From Methylobacillus methanolivorans (GTDB taxonomy: Bacteria > Pseudomonadota > Gammaproteobacteria > Burkholderiales > Methylophilaceae), in the NCBI RefSeq assembly GCF_020531845.1, contig NZ_JAJAVF010000002.1, forward strand, positions 1,461,543-1,525,542: a stretch of DNA of 64,000 nt, written 5' to 3'. A program made the position numbers and the translations under genes. How positions within the stretch are numbered: position 1 is the first letter of the stretch; each line of letters begins with the position of its first letter. The notes beneath the pieces are model-generated. The model saw nothing but the letters and a program-made list of their open reading frames with translations. It ran no database searches and was not told the origin of the DNA. Shown piece after piece: positions 10,202 to 18,324 of the stretch.

Positions 10202-10912
10202 ATGATTTATATTCGATCGTTTCTTTATGCAGTCGGGATGTGGATATTCACCCCTATATTCACCACACTCTCACTACTCACATTTCCCTTACCACGCCGA
10301 ACCCGCTACATCCTCATCAGCGGCTGGGCACGCAGCATGCTCTGGTGGCTACGCATCACCTGCGGTTTGCGCTACCGGGTGATTGGTCGCGAGAATATTC
10401 CAGACCACCCCAGCGTTATCCTCTGCAAACACCAATCCGCCTGGGAAACCCTGGCACTGCAACAGATTTTCCCGCCGCAGGTCTGGGTGCTTAAGCGTGA
10501 GTTACTGTGGATTCCCTTTTTTGGCTGGGGTTTGGCACTCACCTCCCCGATCGCAATTAACCGTGCTGCCGGACGAGAAGCGCTCAAGCAATTGGTCGCC
10601 AAGGGTAAGGAGCGCCTGCAACAAGGATTCTTTGTCGTGATTTTCCCCGAAGGCACCCGCGTCGCTCCAGGTACTCGCGGAAAATACCACATTGGTGGTG
10701 CCTGGCTGGCGACTCATAGCAAGAGCACAGTGGTTCCCGTGGCACACAACGCGGGGGAATACTGGGGCAAAAACTCCTTCCTCAAGCGCCCAGGCACAAT
10801 TACGCTAAGCATAGGCAAGCCTATTGAAACAGCAGGCATCAAGGCTGATGCGCTCAATCAACGTGTCGAGGATTGGATAGAACAGGAAATGTTGTTGCTG
10901 GACCGCAAATAA
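10202..10912 (+). CDS. plsC: 1-acyl-sn-glycerol-3-phosphate acyltransferase
   Basis: PlsC-type membrane enzyme that acylates lysophosphatidic acid to phosphatidic acid in phospholipid synthesis. An N-terminal hydrophobic stretch (residues 5-35) anchors it. The acyltransferase motifs are present: CKHQSAWETLALQ (catalytic histidine block), the arginine-containing SPIAINRAAGREA region, and the phosphate-binding FPEGTR. The first block has Glu where the textbook NHxxxxD has Asp; this HQSxWE form is common among proteobacterial PlsC proteins as far as I know, so I do not read it as loss of function. The stop TAA shares one base with the ATG of the next gene. Confidence 0.93.
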   Translation: MIYIRSFLYAVGMWIFTPIFTTLSLLTFPLPRRTRYILISGWARSMLWWLRITCGLRYRVIGRENIPDHPSVILCKHQSAWETLALQQIFPPQVWVLKRELLWIPFFGWGLALTSPIAINRAAGREALKQLVAKGKERLQQGFFVVIFPEGTRVAPGTRGKYHIGGAWLATHSKSTVVPVAHNAGEYWGKNSFLKRPGTITLSIGKPIETAGIKADALNQRVEDWIEQEMLLLDRK

Positions 10913-11622
10913 TGCAGCACACCCTAGCATTACCCAATGGGGAGAACATCCCCTACCTGCTTGAGCGCCGCGCCCGGCGAACGATTGGCATGAAGATCAC
11001 GACAGATGGCCTGGTTGTGCATGCCCCCTTACGGATCCGCCAGGCTGACCTTGAGGCCTTGCTTCGTAGTAAAGCCCGCTGGATCAGCACCAAGCTCAAG
11101 GCCAGGCAAGCTGCCACCTTGCCTGCATTCAGTTGGCAAGATGGTGCAGAGCTGCAATTACTTGGCCAGCCACTCATCTTGCGTATCCTCCCATCCACAC
11201 GCAATAGCCAGCCCAAGCGTGAGGGCAATACCTTACAAATTGCGACGAGCAACATCCATGACCAAGTCATGATCGCACGCAAGGTCATTCATTGGCTGCA
11301 AAAAGAGGCCATGCTGGACTTTGCTAGGCGTCTGCACATTCTGGCTGCCAAACTTGGCGAACCAACGCCCGCTCTCTTTCTCTCTAATGCGAAGACTCGA
11401 TGGGGCAGCTGCAACTCCAGGCGTGAGGTCAGGCTGAACTGGCGCTTGATACAGGCGCAACCTGCATTAATTAATTATGTCATCGCGCATGAGCTTGCTC
11501 ATTTACGCGAGATGAATCACTCCGCACGCTTCTGGGCTGTTGTCGCCAAGATTTACCCGGACTATCCAGCCGCAGAACAAGGCTTGAAGGACTGCTCTCA
11601 AGCCCTGTATCGCCTTGGCTAA
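10912..11622 (+). CDS. YgjP/SprT-like M48-type metallopeptidase domain protein
   Basis: Protein of the DUF45/YgjP family. The zinc motif HELAHLREMNHSARFW (HExxH followed by a downstream His) lies near residue 190, after the family block TRWGSCNSRREVRLNWRLI. The N-terminal half is a beta-rich basic domain (YLLERRARRTIGMKITTDG). Members were long annotated as metal-dependent hydrolases; a UTP pyrophosphatase role has been proposed for E. coli YgjP, so the substrate here is open. I set the start at 10912, one base into the plsC stop codon, rather than at an in-frame ATG inside plsC, because the protein then begins at the family N-terminus. Likely co-transcribed with plsC. Confidence 0.88.
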   Translation: MQHTLALPNGENIPYLLERRARRTIGMKITTDGLVVHAPLRIRQADLEALLRSKARWISTKLKARQAATLPAFSWQDGAELQLLGQPLILRILPSTRNSQPKREGNTLQIATSNIHDQVMIARKVIHWLQKEAMLDFARRLHILAAKLGEPTPALFLSNAKTRWGSCNSRREVRLNWRLIQAQPALINYVIAHELAHLREMNHSARFWAVVAKIYPDYPAAEQGLKDCSQALYRLG

Positions 11623-11690
11623 GCCAAGCGCTCTGGCCAACTCAGCGCTTGTGTTCCTCCATCAGCCTTTAAATTCTTGCTGCCTTTATT

Positions 11691-11711
11691 GTTGCATATA
11701 AAAATAAACAA
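11691..11711 (+). promoter_or_regulatory. NsrR operator-like site of nsrR
   Basis: The 21 bases starting GTTGCATATAAA and ending TAAACAA match, at 18 of 21 positions, the reverse complement of the site before hmp (12227-12247). A TATACT (11715-11720) lies just downstream. A site common to nsrR and hmp is the expected signature of NsrR autoregulation; binding is inferred. Confidence 0.65.
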
Positions 11712-11727
11712 TCTTATACTGCGTGAC

Positions 11728-12177
11728 ATGCAACTAACAAAATTCACCGATCTTGGCTTACGCGTATTGATGTACGTTTCCCAATATGAACGCGACAAGC
11801 CTATCACCATCAGTGAAATCGCCACGCAATTCAATATTCCGCGTAATCACCTGATCAAGGTCGTCACCTTTCTCAATAAAACTGGCTGGATTCAGACAAC
11901 ACGCGGCCCCAATGGTGGCTTGCGCCTTGGCATCAACCCAGCCTCATTGCGCCTTGGGCAGGCAATCCGAATACTGGAAGGCAGCACTTCGCTGGTGAAC
12001 TGCCAGGAGCCGCCCTGCCCACTCAAAGGTCAATGCGGCCTCAAGCATGCCCTGGACTTAGGATTGAATGCTTTTTACGAACACATGGACACCTATACCC
12101 TCGCAGACGTGATCCACGACCATACCGCCGATGTAATCATCAGGCTACAGCAACATCATTTGGCCGAGTTACATTGA
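11728..12177 (+). CDS. nsrR: Nitric-oxide-sensing Rrf2 repressor NsrR
   Basis: NsrR is a dimeric [Fe-S] repressor that loses DNA binding when its cluster reacts with nitric oxide. The 149-residue protein starts MQLTKFTDLGLRVLMYVSQY, almost the E. coli NsrR N-terminus, carries the winged-helix recognition segment (ISEIATQFNIPRNHLIKVV and GPNGGLRLG), and has the three cluster cysteines in LVNCQEPPCPLKGQCGLKHA (about residues 91-103). I chose the ATG at 11728; the upstream extension is not conserved. A TATACT at 11715-11720 would place transcription start at or next to the ATG, so the message could be leaderless. The target hmp follows 83 bases downstream. Confidence 0.93.
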   Translation: MQLTKFTDLGLRVLMYVSQYERDKPITISEIATQFNIPRNHLIKVVTFLNKTGWIQTTRGPNGGLRLGINPASLRLGQAIRILEGSTSLVNCQEPPCPLKGQCGLKHALDLGLNAFYEHMDTYTLADVIHDHTADVIIRLQQHHLAELH

Positions 12178-12226
12178 TCATGGATAGAAAAAAACTGTGC
12201 GATTGATCGCTTTTTTTCTGCATTAA

Positions 12227-12247
12227 TTGTTTCATTTTATATACAAC
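12227..12247 (-). promoter_or_regulatory. NsrR operator-like site of hmp
   Basis: Reverse complement begins GTTGTATATAAAATG and ends AAACAA, matching the nsrR upstream site at 18 of 21 bases. It covers TATATA/TATACA sequences that could serve as the hmp -10 element, 14 bases before the hmp ATG, so a bound repressor would block transcription. Confidence 0.65.
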
Positions 12248-12260
12248 ATAAGGAGCCACT

Positions 12261-13469
12261 ATGCTTTCTGCCACCGCCCGCCCATATATTGAAGCCAGCG
12301 TCCCAGTGTTACGCGAGCACGGCCTGACGATCACCAAGGCCTTCTATCAGAATATGCTGGGTAGCCACCCAGAACTGCAGAACCTGTTCAATATGGGCAA
12401 CCAGGCCAGCGGCATCCAGCAACAGTCGCTGGCGTCTGCCGTGTTTGCTTATGCTGCCAATATCGACAATCCTGCTGCACTGGCCCCCGTGGTTAAACGC
12501 ATCGTGCACAAACATGCCGCCGTAGGTATCAAGCCTGAACACTACCCCATTGTCGGCGAACACTTGCTGGGGGCTATCAAGCAGGTACTGGGAGATGCTG
12601 CGACGGATGAATTGCTAGCGGCATGGGGCGAGGCTTATTGGTTGCTGGCGAACCTACTCATTGAGGAAGAAAAGACGCTCTACGCCACGACCGCCACCAC
12701 GGCAGGCGCGTTAATGCCACTCAAGGTTGCCCGCAAAGTATTTGAGTCAGAACATATTGTTTCAATTTACTTGCAACATCCAGATGGCCGTAAGCCTGGA
12801 GATTTTCTGCCTGGACAATACGTCAGCGTAGAAATGCAGTTTGACGAAGGTCGTTGCAAACAACTTAGACAATACAGCTTGTCGGATTCCACAGCAGCAC
12901 CATGGTGGCGCATCTCAATCAAGCGTGAGCAAGATACGGGCAAACCACAAGGCCGCCTCTCCAATTGGCTACATGATGAGGTCGAAGTCGGCGACTTGTT
13001 GCAGGTGACACCTGCATTTGGCGACTTCGTGTTAGACCCTATCGCGAGCGAACAACCACTGGTATTGCTCTCCGCGGGCATCGGCATTACCCCTATGCTA
13101 TCCATGCTCAATACCGTCCGCGACTTGGCACCACAGCGCCCAGTGTTCTTCGCTCATGCCACACGTAGCCCAGCTTGGCAAAGCCATGGGTTAGATTTGC
13201 AAGAAACCAAGAGCCGCATGTCCTCACTCTCGACAGCTTTATTCTATGAAACGCTAGAAGGTGCTCATGGTGGCATAGGTGGTGTACATCAGGGACTGAT
13301 GGATATCACCACTTTATGGCCGCAAGTTTTACAAACGGCAGATATCTACATGTGTGGCCCACTCGGGTTCATGCAGGCACAACGCACACAATTACTTAAT
13401 GCTGGCGTGGAACCACAGCGCATACATCGGGAAGTATTTGGACCCGACCTGCTGGATCACTTGCTTTAA
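12261..13469 (+). CDS. hmp: Flavohaemoglobin (nitric oxide dioxygenase) Hmp
   Basis: Cytoplasmic enzyme that oxidises NO to nitrate with NADPH and O2. Three domains: globin (residues about 1-140, proximal histidine in RIVHKHAAVGIKPEHYPIV), FAD-binding (about 150-260, with RQYSLSD), and NAD(P)H-binding (about 265-402, with LLSAGIGITPMLSMLN and MCGPLGFMQAQ). The C-terminal HREVFGPDLL is typical. Length 402 is standard. AGGAG lies before the ATG. It is preceded by its regulator nsrR and by an operator-like site, so NO induction is the natural reading. Confidence 0.96.
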   Translation: MLSATARPYIEASVPVLREHGLTITKAFYQNMLGSHPELQNLFNMGNQASGIQQQSLASAVFAYAANIDNPAALAPVVKRIVHKHAAVGIKPEHYPIVGEHLLGAIKQVLGDAATDELLAAWGEAYWLLANLLIEEEKTLYATTATTAGALMPLKVARKVFESEHIVSIYLQHPDGRKPGDFLPGQYVSVEMQFDEGRCKQLRQYSLSDSTAAPWWRISIKREQDTGKPQGRLSNWLHDEVEVGDLLQVTPAFGDFVLDPIASEQPLVLLSAGIGITPMLSMLNTVRDLAPQRPVFFAHATRSPAWQSHGLDLQETKSRMSSLSTALFYETLEGAHGGIGGVHQGLMDITTLWPQVLQTADIYMCGPLGFMQAQRTQLLNAGVEPQRIHREVFGPDLLDHLL

Positions 13470-13501
13470 GATTGTAAAAAACTCAGGTATTAAATTGACA
13501 T

Positions 13502-13527
13502 CATCGGCGGGAACAATCCTGCCGATG
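13502..13527. terminator. Strong hairpin between hmp and bfd
   Basis: An 11-bp stem (CATCGGCGGGA / TCCTGCCGATG, one G-U pair) with loop ACAA separates the convergent hmp and bfd genes. Neither side has a clear T-run, so it may be a factor-assisted terminator or an mRNA 3' end stabiliser. Confidence 0.5.
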
Positions 13528-13546
13528 CTTTGATGATGACACCTAG

Positions 13547-13744
13547 TCAGGCGAAGCTGATAGGCATGGCAGTATCACCGCCTTGATGGGCCTCACGCAA
13601 GCATTGCTTGGCGCAACTGGCACATTGACCACACTCGGTAGCCACGCCCAATTCACGCCTCAAGTCCTTGAGACTGCTGGCTCCATCCCGGGCGGCCTGC
13701 AGAATTTGGCGATCAGTAACAGCACGACACACACAGACGTACAT
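13547..13744 (-). CDS. bfd: Bacterioferritin-associated ferredoxin Bfd
   Basis: Small [2Fe-2S] ferredoxin that docks on bacterioferritin and reduces stored Fe3+ so that iron can leave the cage. The 65-residue protein begins MYVCVCRAVTDRQI and has the four cluster cysteines as C-x-C (residues 4 and 6) and C-x2-C in ATECGQCASC. I placed the start at 13744, the family N-terminus, instead of the longer in-frame ORF; no strong ribosome-binding site is visible for either. A near-perfect Fur-type box lies about 50 bases upstream, fitting induction under iron limitation. The bacterioferritin genes follow on the same strand upstream. Confidence 0.92.
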   Translation of the reverse strand: MYVCVCRAVTDRQILQAARDGASSLKDLRRELGVATECGQCASCAKQCLREAHQGGDTAMPISFA

Positions 13745-13790
13745 ATGAAGCGACCAGATACTTTCTCTTGCTAAATCAAGATGCGTTAAC

Positions 13791-13811
13791 AAACGATAAC
13801 CATTATCGTTT
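13791..13811. promoter_or_regulatory. Fur-type box upstream of bfd
   Basis: AAACGATAA-CCA-TTATCGTTT is a perfect 9-bp inverted repeat; its core GATAACCATTATC matches the Fur consensus half GATAATCATTATC at 12 of 13 bases. It lies 47 bases upstream of the bfd start. Confidence 0.75.
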
Positions 13812-13878
13812 TTAAGTCATTTACTTGTCAAGAAAAATTCCTGCCCAGCGTATCATCCCGATCTCACTCGCGCGTGCA

Positions 13879-13909
13879 TAAAAAAACCGCAGGGTAAGCT
13901 GCGGTTTTT
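13879..13909 (-). terminator. Intrinsic terminator of the bacterioferritin operon
   Basis: Stem AAAAACCGCAG / CTGCGGTTTTT with a 6-base loop, followed on the minus strand by a T-run, 20 bases after the stop codon of the last bacterioferritin gene. Confidence 0.85.
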
Positions 13910-13928
13910 CAGAAAAATAGGGGCAATC

Positions 13929-14408
13929 TCAGTCTGCCACTTCCATATGCGTTTGCAGATAGTTGGGCAATGTTACATCGGCAATCAGGCTGTGCTGAGT
14001 TTCCAACCAATCAATGGCGGCCTCGCTTTTTTCCAACAACTCTTCCAGCAAGTCGCGGCTGACATAATCTTGGAGCTCTTCGCACAACGCAATAGCCTCG
14101 ATCAACAAGGGACGATGAATTTCCCTCTCATACTTGAGATCGCCCTGCAAGCATTCCACGACATTTTCACCAATCAGCAATTTGCCGAGGTTTTGTAGAT
14201 TAGGCAAACCATCCAGGAACAGAATACGCTCAATCAACTCATCCGCTTCTTTCATCACGCGAATGGATTGCTTGTATTGGTAGTCGTTGAGCTTTTCCAG
14301 GCCCCAGTTACGGAACATACGGGCATGCAGGAAGTATTGATTGATGGAAGTCAACTCATTCTTCAGCACCTTGTTCAGGATGTCGATTATCTTTTTATCG
14401 CCCTTCAT
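13929..14408 (-). CDS. bfr: Bacterioferritin subunit, haem-binding type with degenerate ferroxidase site
   Basis: Subunit of the 24-mer iron-storage cage. It begins [20 protein letters not shown] and aligns with E. coli Bfr over its full 159 residues. The haem ligand Met52 is kept (in SIRVMKEAD). Of the di-iron residues, Glu18 and Glu94 remain, but Glu51 is Val, His54 is Glu, Glu127 aligns with Ser and His130 with Ala. So this chain should bind haem but not oxidise iron. Start at 14408 is set by the family N-terminus and AAGGAG upstream. The partner subunit lies 10 bases upstream in the same operon and has the opposite pattern, as in two-subunit bacterioferritins of Neisseria and some pseudomonads. 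Confidence 0.93.
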   Translation of the reverse strand: MKGDKKIIDILNKVLKNELTSINQYFLHARMFRNWGLEKLNDYQYKQSIRVMKEADELIERILFLDGLPNLQNLGKLLIGENVVECLQGDLKYEREIHRPLLIEAIALCEELQDYVSRDLLEELLEKSEAAIDWLETQHSLIADVTLPNYLQTHMEVAD

Positions 14409-14418
14409 CACTTTCTCC

Positions 14419-14907
14419 TTATACAGATGCCGCGTCAGAACCCATCTGACTTTGCAGGTAATTTTCCAAGCCAACCATCCCAATCAGGCGTAATTGTTTT
14501 TCAAGCCAGTAGGCATGATCAACTTCTGTATCATCCAGTTGCAATAGCAACATGTCGCGCGTGACATAGTCACCCGTCTTTTCGCATTGCGCCATGGCAG
14601 CCTTGAGATCACTCACCACCTTGTATTCCAGTGCCAGATCAGATTTGAGCATCTCGGTCACGGTTTTTCCTGTCGTCAGGCCATGACGCTTCTCCAGATT
14701 AGGCTTACCCTCCAAGAACAAGATACGCTGAATGATGGCACGCGCATGCTGACGCTCATGGTCGGATTCATGCAAGGTTTTCTGCGCTAGATGCCCAAGG
14801 CCAAAATCCGCATACATCTCGCCATGCAGCAGGTATTGATCCACTGCCGTTAGCTCCCCTGCCAGCAATTCATTCAGGGTATCAATGATTTTTTTATCGC
14901 CTTTCAT
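14419..14907 (-). CDS. bfr: Bacterioferritin subunit, ferroxidase type without haem ligand
   Basis: First gene of the bacterioferritin pair. The 162-residue chain starts [20 protein letters not shown]. The di-iron ligands are kept: Glu18, Glu51 and His54 (in [12 protein letters not shown]), Glu94 (SDLALEYK), and an ExxH pair (TEVDHAYW) one residue displaced relative to E. coli Glu127/His130. At the haem position 52 it has Arg instead of Met. It should therefore oxidise iron without binding haem, complementing the downstream subunit. I chose the ATG at 14907, with GGAG upstream, over earlier in-frame starts. The upstream 200 bases are AT-rich and hold a possible Fur-like palindrome. Confidence 0.93.
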   Translation of the reverse strand: MKGDKKIIDTLNELLAGELTAVDQYLLHGEMYADFGLGHLAQKTLHESDHERQHARAIIQRILFLEGKPNLEKRHGLTTGKTVTEMLKSDLALEYKVVSDLKAAMAQCEKTGDYVTRDMLLLQLDDTEVDHAYWLEKQLRLIGMVGLENYLQSQMGSDAASV

Positions 14908-15026
14908 CGCGCACTCCATAAGCGGTTTCTTAATGGAAGGCATCATACCCAAGGCATGAATAAAAAGATAGCAATATTTTATATAAATTATTGATTTTTA
15001 ATGATTTTATAAAGAAAAATACCAAC

Positions 15027-15039
15027 AAGAATCATTCTT
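15027..15039. promoter_or_regulatory. Possible Fur-like palindrome upstream of bacterioferritin operon
   Basis: AAGAATCATTCTT is a perfect 6-1-6 palindrome located about 120 bases upstream of the first bacterioferritin start, in an AT-rich stretch. It resembles a Fur half-site array but is short; a role for another dimeric regulator is as likely. Confidence 0.35.
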
Positions 15040-15110
15040 CGTATTAGCCGAAAACAAGTCACTTTCGCGACAGGGGCAAGAGAACATACCGCAGCAGGTG
15101 GAAAGCTACG

Positions 15111-17531
15111 CTATCGCAAGCGCAATGCGTTGAGGATGACGATCAAGGAGCTGACAGACATACCAATGGCCGCCATCCATGGTGCGATCAAGCCAGTGGC
15201 GGCAAATGGCAATGCCACGGCGTTATATACCAATGCCCAAGTAAAGTTTTGGCGTACTACACTGACGGTAAATCGACCGGTCACCAGGGCATGCTCTATC
15301 TCTTGCAGGCTCTCACCCAGCAGTACGATATCCCCAGAAGCCCTTGCCATTTGCGTGCCGTTACCCATAGCAAACGATACCTGGGCACCAGCCAATACCG
15401 GGGCATCGTTGATGCCATCACCTACCATCGCCACGACATCGCCACGCTGCTGCATATCGCGCAGGGCCGCCAACTTGCCTTCTGGCGTCAAGCCTGCCTG
15501 CCAATCGCCAATTCCCGCGACAGCAGCAAAGTGCTGTACGCTGGAGGCCGTATCCCCACTCAATATTGACACGGCAATCTTGCGCGCCTTGAGATGATCA
15601 ATCAGCGCAGTGACACCTGGCCGCATAGTATCGGCCAACACAAATGCTGCCAGCAACTGCTGCGCATCACTCAACCATACAATACTGGCTCCCGGCTCCA
15701 GGCCTGCAATCTCCGGATAGATCAATGTAGAATTGAGCGCCATGTTGCCAATAAAGTAGCGCTGGCCAAGCACTTCTCCACTCAAGCCACGCCCAGGCTG
15801 ATTATTGGCCTCCAGCACGATAGAACGCTCTGCGGCAGGTACGGCATCCGTGAAACTACGCGCCAGCGGATGCTCCGAGGCCTGCTCCAGGCTTGCCGCA
15901 ATACGCAGCATCTCACTGGCATCCGCGCCTTGATAGGTAATGATATTGGTAATACGCGGATGCCCCATGGTCAATGTGCCCGTCTTATCGAACACCACAT
16001 GCGTGACCCTAGCCAGCGATTCCAGCGCATGGCCCCGTGTCAACAATACCCCGCGACCAACCAAATGTGACCCGGCGGCGGCAAATGCCGCAGGTGCCGC
16101 TAACGATAACGCGCATGGGCAACTGACGACCAGCACCGCCAGGATAATTTCAAAACAACGCTCAGGCGCAATCCACCACCAAGCCAACCCGATCACGATG
16201 ACAGCCAGTAAGAGAACGCTGGTGAAATAGACGGCCACTTGATCTGCCACTCTTGCCAGTCGTGGCTTTTCAGCCTGCGCCCTATCCAGAAGGCGCGCAA
16301 TGCCTGCAATCACCGTTTGCTCACCGAGGCCTGTGATCTTTATCTGTAGCGGGCTTTCATAATTGACGCTGCCAGCATAGACATAAGTCCCAGGCTGCTT
16401 GGGAACCGGATGGCTTTCGCCGGTCAGCAGGGCTTCGTCCACCTGGCTTTCGCCTTGTGTTACGACACCATCCCCGGCAATGGCCTCTCCCGGCTTGATT
16501 AACAAGGTGTCTCCCATGCGCAAATCATGTAAAGGCACAATACTCGCTTGCTGCTGCTCATCCAGCCTGGTAGCCATGGGAGGAATCAGGCGATGCAGGT
16601 TTTCTGCCGCCTCTACAGATTTTTCGCGCGCATGCCGCTCCAGATAGCGTGTCGCCAATAGAAAGAAAATCAGCATGGTCAGCGTGTCGTAATAGACGAT
16701 ACCCTGCCCCTGGAACGTCACCCAGACGCTGCCAATAAAACCAGTCACTAGGCCTAGGCTGATCGGCACATCCATGCCTACGGTACGATGCGTGATGCTG
16801 CGCCAGGCTGACTGATAAAAAGGCCAGGCTGAATAGATCATCGCTGGCAGGGTCATCACCAAGCTGAACCAGCGCAGCAATTGTTCGGTGGCGGGCTCCA
16901 GACCTTGTGCAGGTCCAGCATAGAATGCAACCGCCACCATCATAACTTGTGCGGCAGACAGGCCCGCAATCGCCAATCGGCGAAAATCCTGCCGACGTTG
17001 TTGCTCACGCACGGCTTCTTGTTGCTGAGCGCTGAATGGATGGGCGTGATAGCCCAATTTACGTATCTCTGTCAGGATATGGCTCAGGCGGATTTTGCGG
17101 TCATCCCAACGTACTCGCGCGCGATGGGACGAGTAATTGATGGAAGCGGATACAACGCCATCTAACTGCTGTAAATGACGCTCGTTAAGCCAGATGCAAG
17201 CTGCACAGGTAATGCCTTCCAGAATCAGCGAGGCTTCCAATACATCACCAGACTCATCATGCACAAAGCTTTTCTGCACTTCTGGATGATCATAGAGTTC
17301 AAGCTGGCGTAGCTCTTCAGGCACCAATTCATCAGCAGTTTTGGGCAGCTCGGTACGATGCTGGTAATAGCTTTCCAAGCCATTCTCAACAATAGATTCC
17401 GCCACAGCCTGGCAACCATGGCAGCACATCCGTCGGCGCTCACCCAGGATGCTAGCGTGGAAATGACTGTTGCCTGGAACAGGCAACCCGCAATGGTAGC
17501 AAGCTGCCTCCATGTCCTGCGGCTTATTCAT
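15111..17531 (-). CDS. ccoI: Copper-translocating P-type ATPase CcoI/FixI
   Basis: Inner-membrane P1B-type ATPase that exports Cu+ for assembly of the CuB centre of cbb3 oxidase. An N-terminal zinc-ribbon-like YHCGLPVPG and CCHGC segment is followed by a heavy-metal-associated domain with GITCAACIWLNE. The transmembrane metal site is SCPCALSLA, the phosphorylation motif is FDKTGTLT, the actuator motif is TGES, and the hinge is MVGDGINDAPVLA. The position at the end of the cco cluster and the extra N-terminal cysteines separate it from general CopA. I set the start at 17531, which overlaps the ccoH stop by 8 bases and gives translational coupling; an earlier in-frame start is less likely. Confidence 0.95.
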   Translation of the reverse strand: MNKPQDMEAACYHCGLPVPGNSHFHASILGERRRMCCHGCQAVAESIVENGLESYYQHRTELPKTADELVPEELRQLELYDHPEVQKSFVHDESGDVLEASLILEGITCAACIWLNERHLQQLDGVVSASINYSSHRARVRWDDRKIRLSHILTEIRKLGYHAHPFSAQQQEAVREQQRRQDFRRLAIAGLSAAQVMMVAVAFYAGPAQGLEPATEQLLRWFSLVMTLPAMIYSAWPFYQSAWRSITHRTVGMDVPISLGLVTGFIGSVWVTFQGQGIVYYDTLTMLIFFLLATRYLERHAREKSVEAAENLHRLIPPMATRLDEQQQASIVPLHDLRMGDTLLIKPGEAIAGDGVVTQGESQVDEALLTGESHPVPKQPGTYVYAGSVNYESPLQIKITGLGEQTVIAGIARLLDRAQAEKPRLARVADQVAVYFTSVLLLAVIVIGLAWWWIAPERCFEIILAVLVVSCPCALSLAAPAAFAAAGSHLVGRGVLLTRGHALESLARVTHVVFDKTGTLTMGHPRITNIITYQGADASEMLRIAASLEQASEHPLARSFTDAVPAAERSIVLEANNQPGRGLSGEVLGQRYFIGNMALNSTLIYPEIAGLEPGASIVWLSDAQQLLAAFVLADTMRPGVTALIDHLKARKIAVSILSGDTASSVQHFAAVAGIGDWQAGLTPEGKLAALRDMQQRGDVVAMVGDGINDAPVLAGAQVSFAMGNGTQMARASGDIVLLGESLQEIEHALVTGRFTVSVVRQNFTWALVYNAVALPFAATGLIAPWMAAIGMSVSSLIVILNALRLR

Positions 17532-18321
17532 CGCCGATGAATAGCGACTCCTGCTTGCGATAGCGTTGGTCACCCTGCTTGACTAACACCTCGGCAACCC
17601 AGCGGCCCGAGTCGGGTAGCAGCACATCTGCCGCATACTCGCCCCCAGCCTGCTCTACAAGCGGGTAAACCTTGTCATCACGGCTATTGGCCATGCGCCA
17701 GAAATTCAGCGTGACTTCGGCCTGCGTCACGGCATTGCCATGCTCGTCGCGCACTTGCACCGACATCTGCTGCTGCTTGCCTGGGCTCAAGGTATCCGCA
17801 CCAATCAACTTTAATTGCCAGCCTAAAGCCTGCTGCTGCTGCAATTGCTCAAGATGGGGTTGATAACTCTTGTTGCGGTCATGAGGCATGATGCCAGGAA
17901 AGGCAGTATGCACACGCTGATTCTCCGGACTGGGTAAGAACATGGAGGTCAGGCTTTGCGGCAAGCCACGTCCAGCGACAGACAGTAAGATAGCATTGGA
18001 AATCACCAAGCAGATAAAGAAGCCAATAATGATTTTAGGCCCCCAATGCATGGTTTGCTTGTTCTGTTTCATGCTACCAAACACGCCCATCAAGCCGGCA
18101 TTCGCCAAGAACACCGCAAAGTGGATGGCCAGCACATCGCCCCCTGCCCAATGCTGGGTGCTATAGACGATATACAGGACAAACGGAATAGCACCACTGA
18201 GCACAGCGGCCCAGAAATTGGCAACCCTGAGAACACGCAGCAGGAAGTAAAGCCCAATGGCAGAAATCAGGCCGCCGAACAAGGTTTCGGCGATGGATAA
18301 CACAGGAATCAGCTTAAGCAT
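17524..18321 (-). CDS. ccoH: FixH/CcoH-type assembly protein with extra N-terminal membrane domain
   Basis: Assembly factor of cbb3 cytochrome oxidase. The C-terminal 115 residues form the FixH periplasmic domain (GKQQQMSVQVRDEHGNAVTQ, GEYAADVLLPDSGRWVAEVL). Ordinary FixH has one membrane helix and about 160-190 residues. Here the usual helix (WGPKIIIGFFICLVISN) is preceded by about 85 additional residues with three hydrophobic segments (roughly 8-30, 36-54 and 62-83), giving 265 residues. The fusion looks intact, with no frameshift. It sits in the order ccoG-ccoH-ccoI, 3 bases after ccoG, so it belongs to the maturation operon. What the extra domain does is unknown to me. Confidence 0.86.
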   Translation of the reverse strand: MLKLIPVLSIAETLFGGLISAIGLYFLLRVLRVANFWAAVLSGAIPFVLYIVYSTQHWAGGDVLAIHFAVFLANAGLMGVFGSMKQNKQTMHWGPKIIIGFFICLVISNAILLSVAGRGLPQSLTSMFLPSPENQRVHTAFPGIMPHDRNKSYQPHLEQLQQQQALGWQLKLIGADTLSPGKQQQMSVQVRDEHGNAVTQAEVTLNFWRMANSRDDKVYPLVEQAGGEYAADVLLPDSGRWVAEVLVKQGDQRYRKQESLFIGDE

Positions 18322-18324
18322 GTA

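Noticed and set aside
10202..10912. PlsC inactivated by Asp to Glu in the HxxxxD block
   Set aside because: The HQSxWE form appears to be a normal proteobacterial variant, and FPEGTR and the rest of the site are intact.
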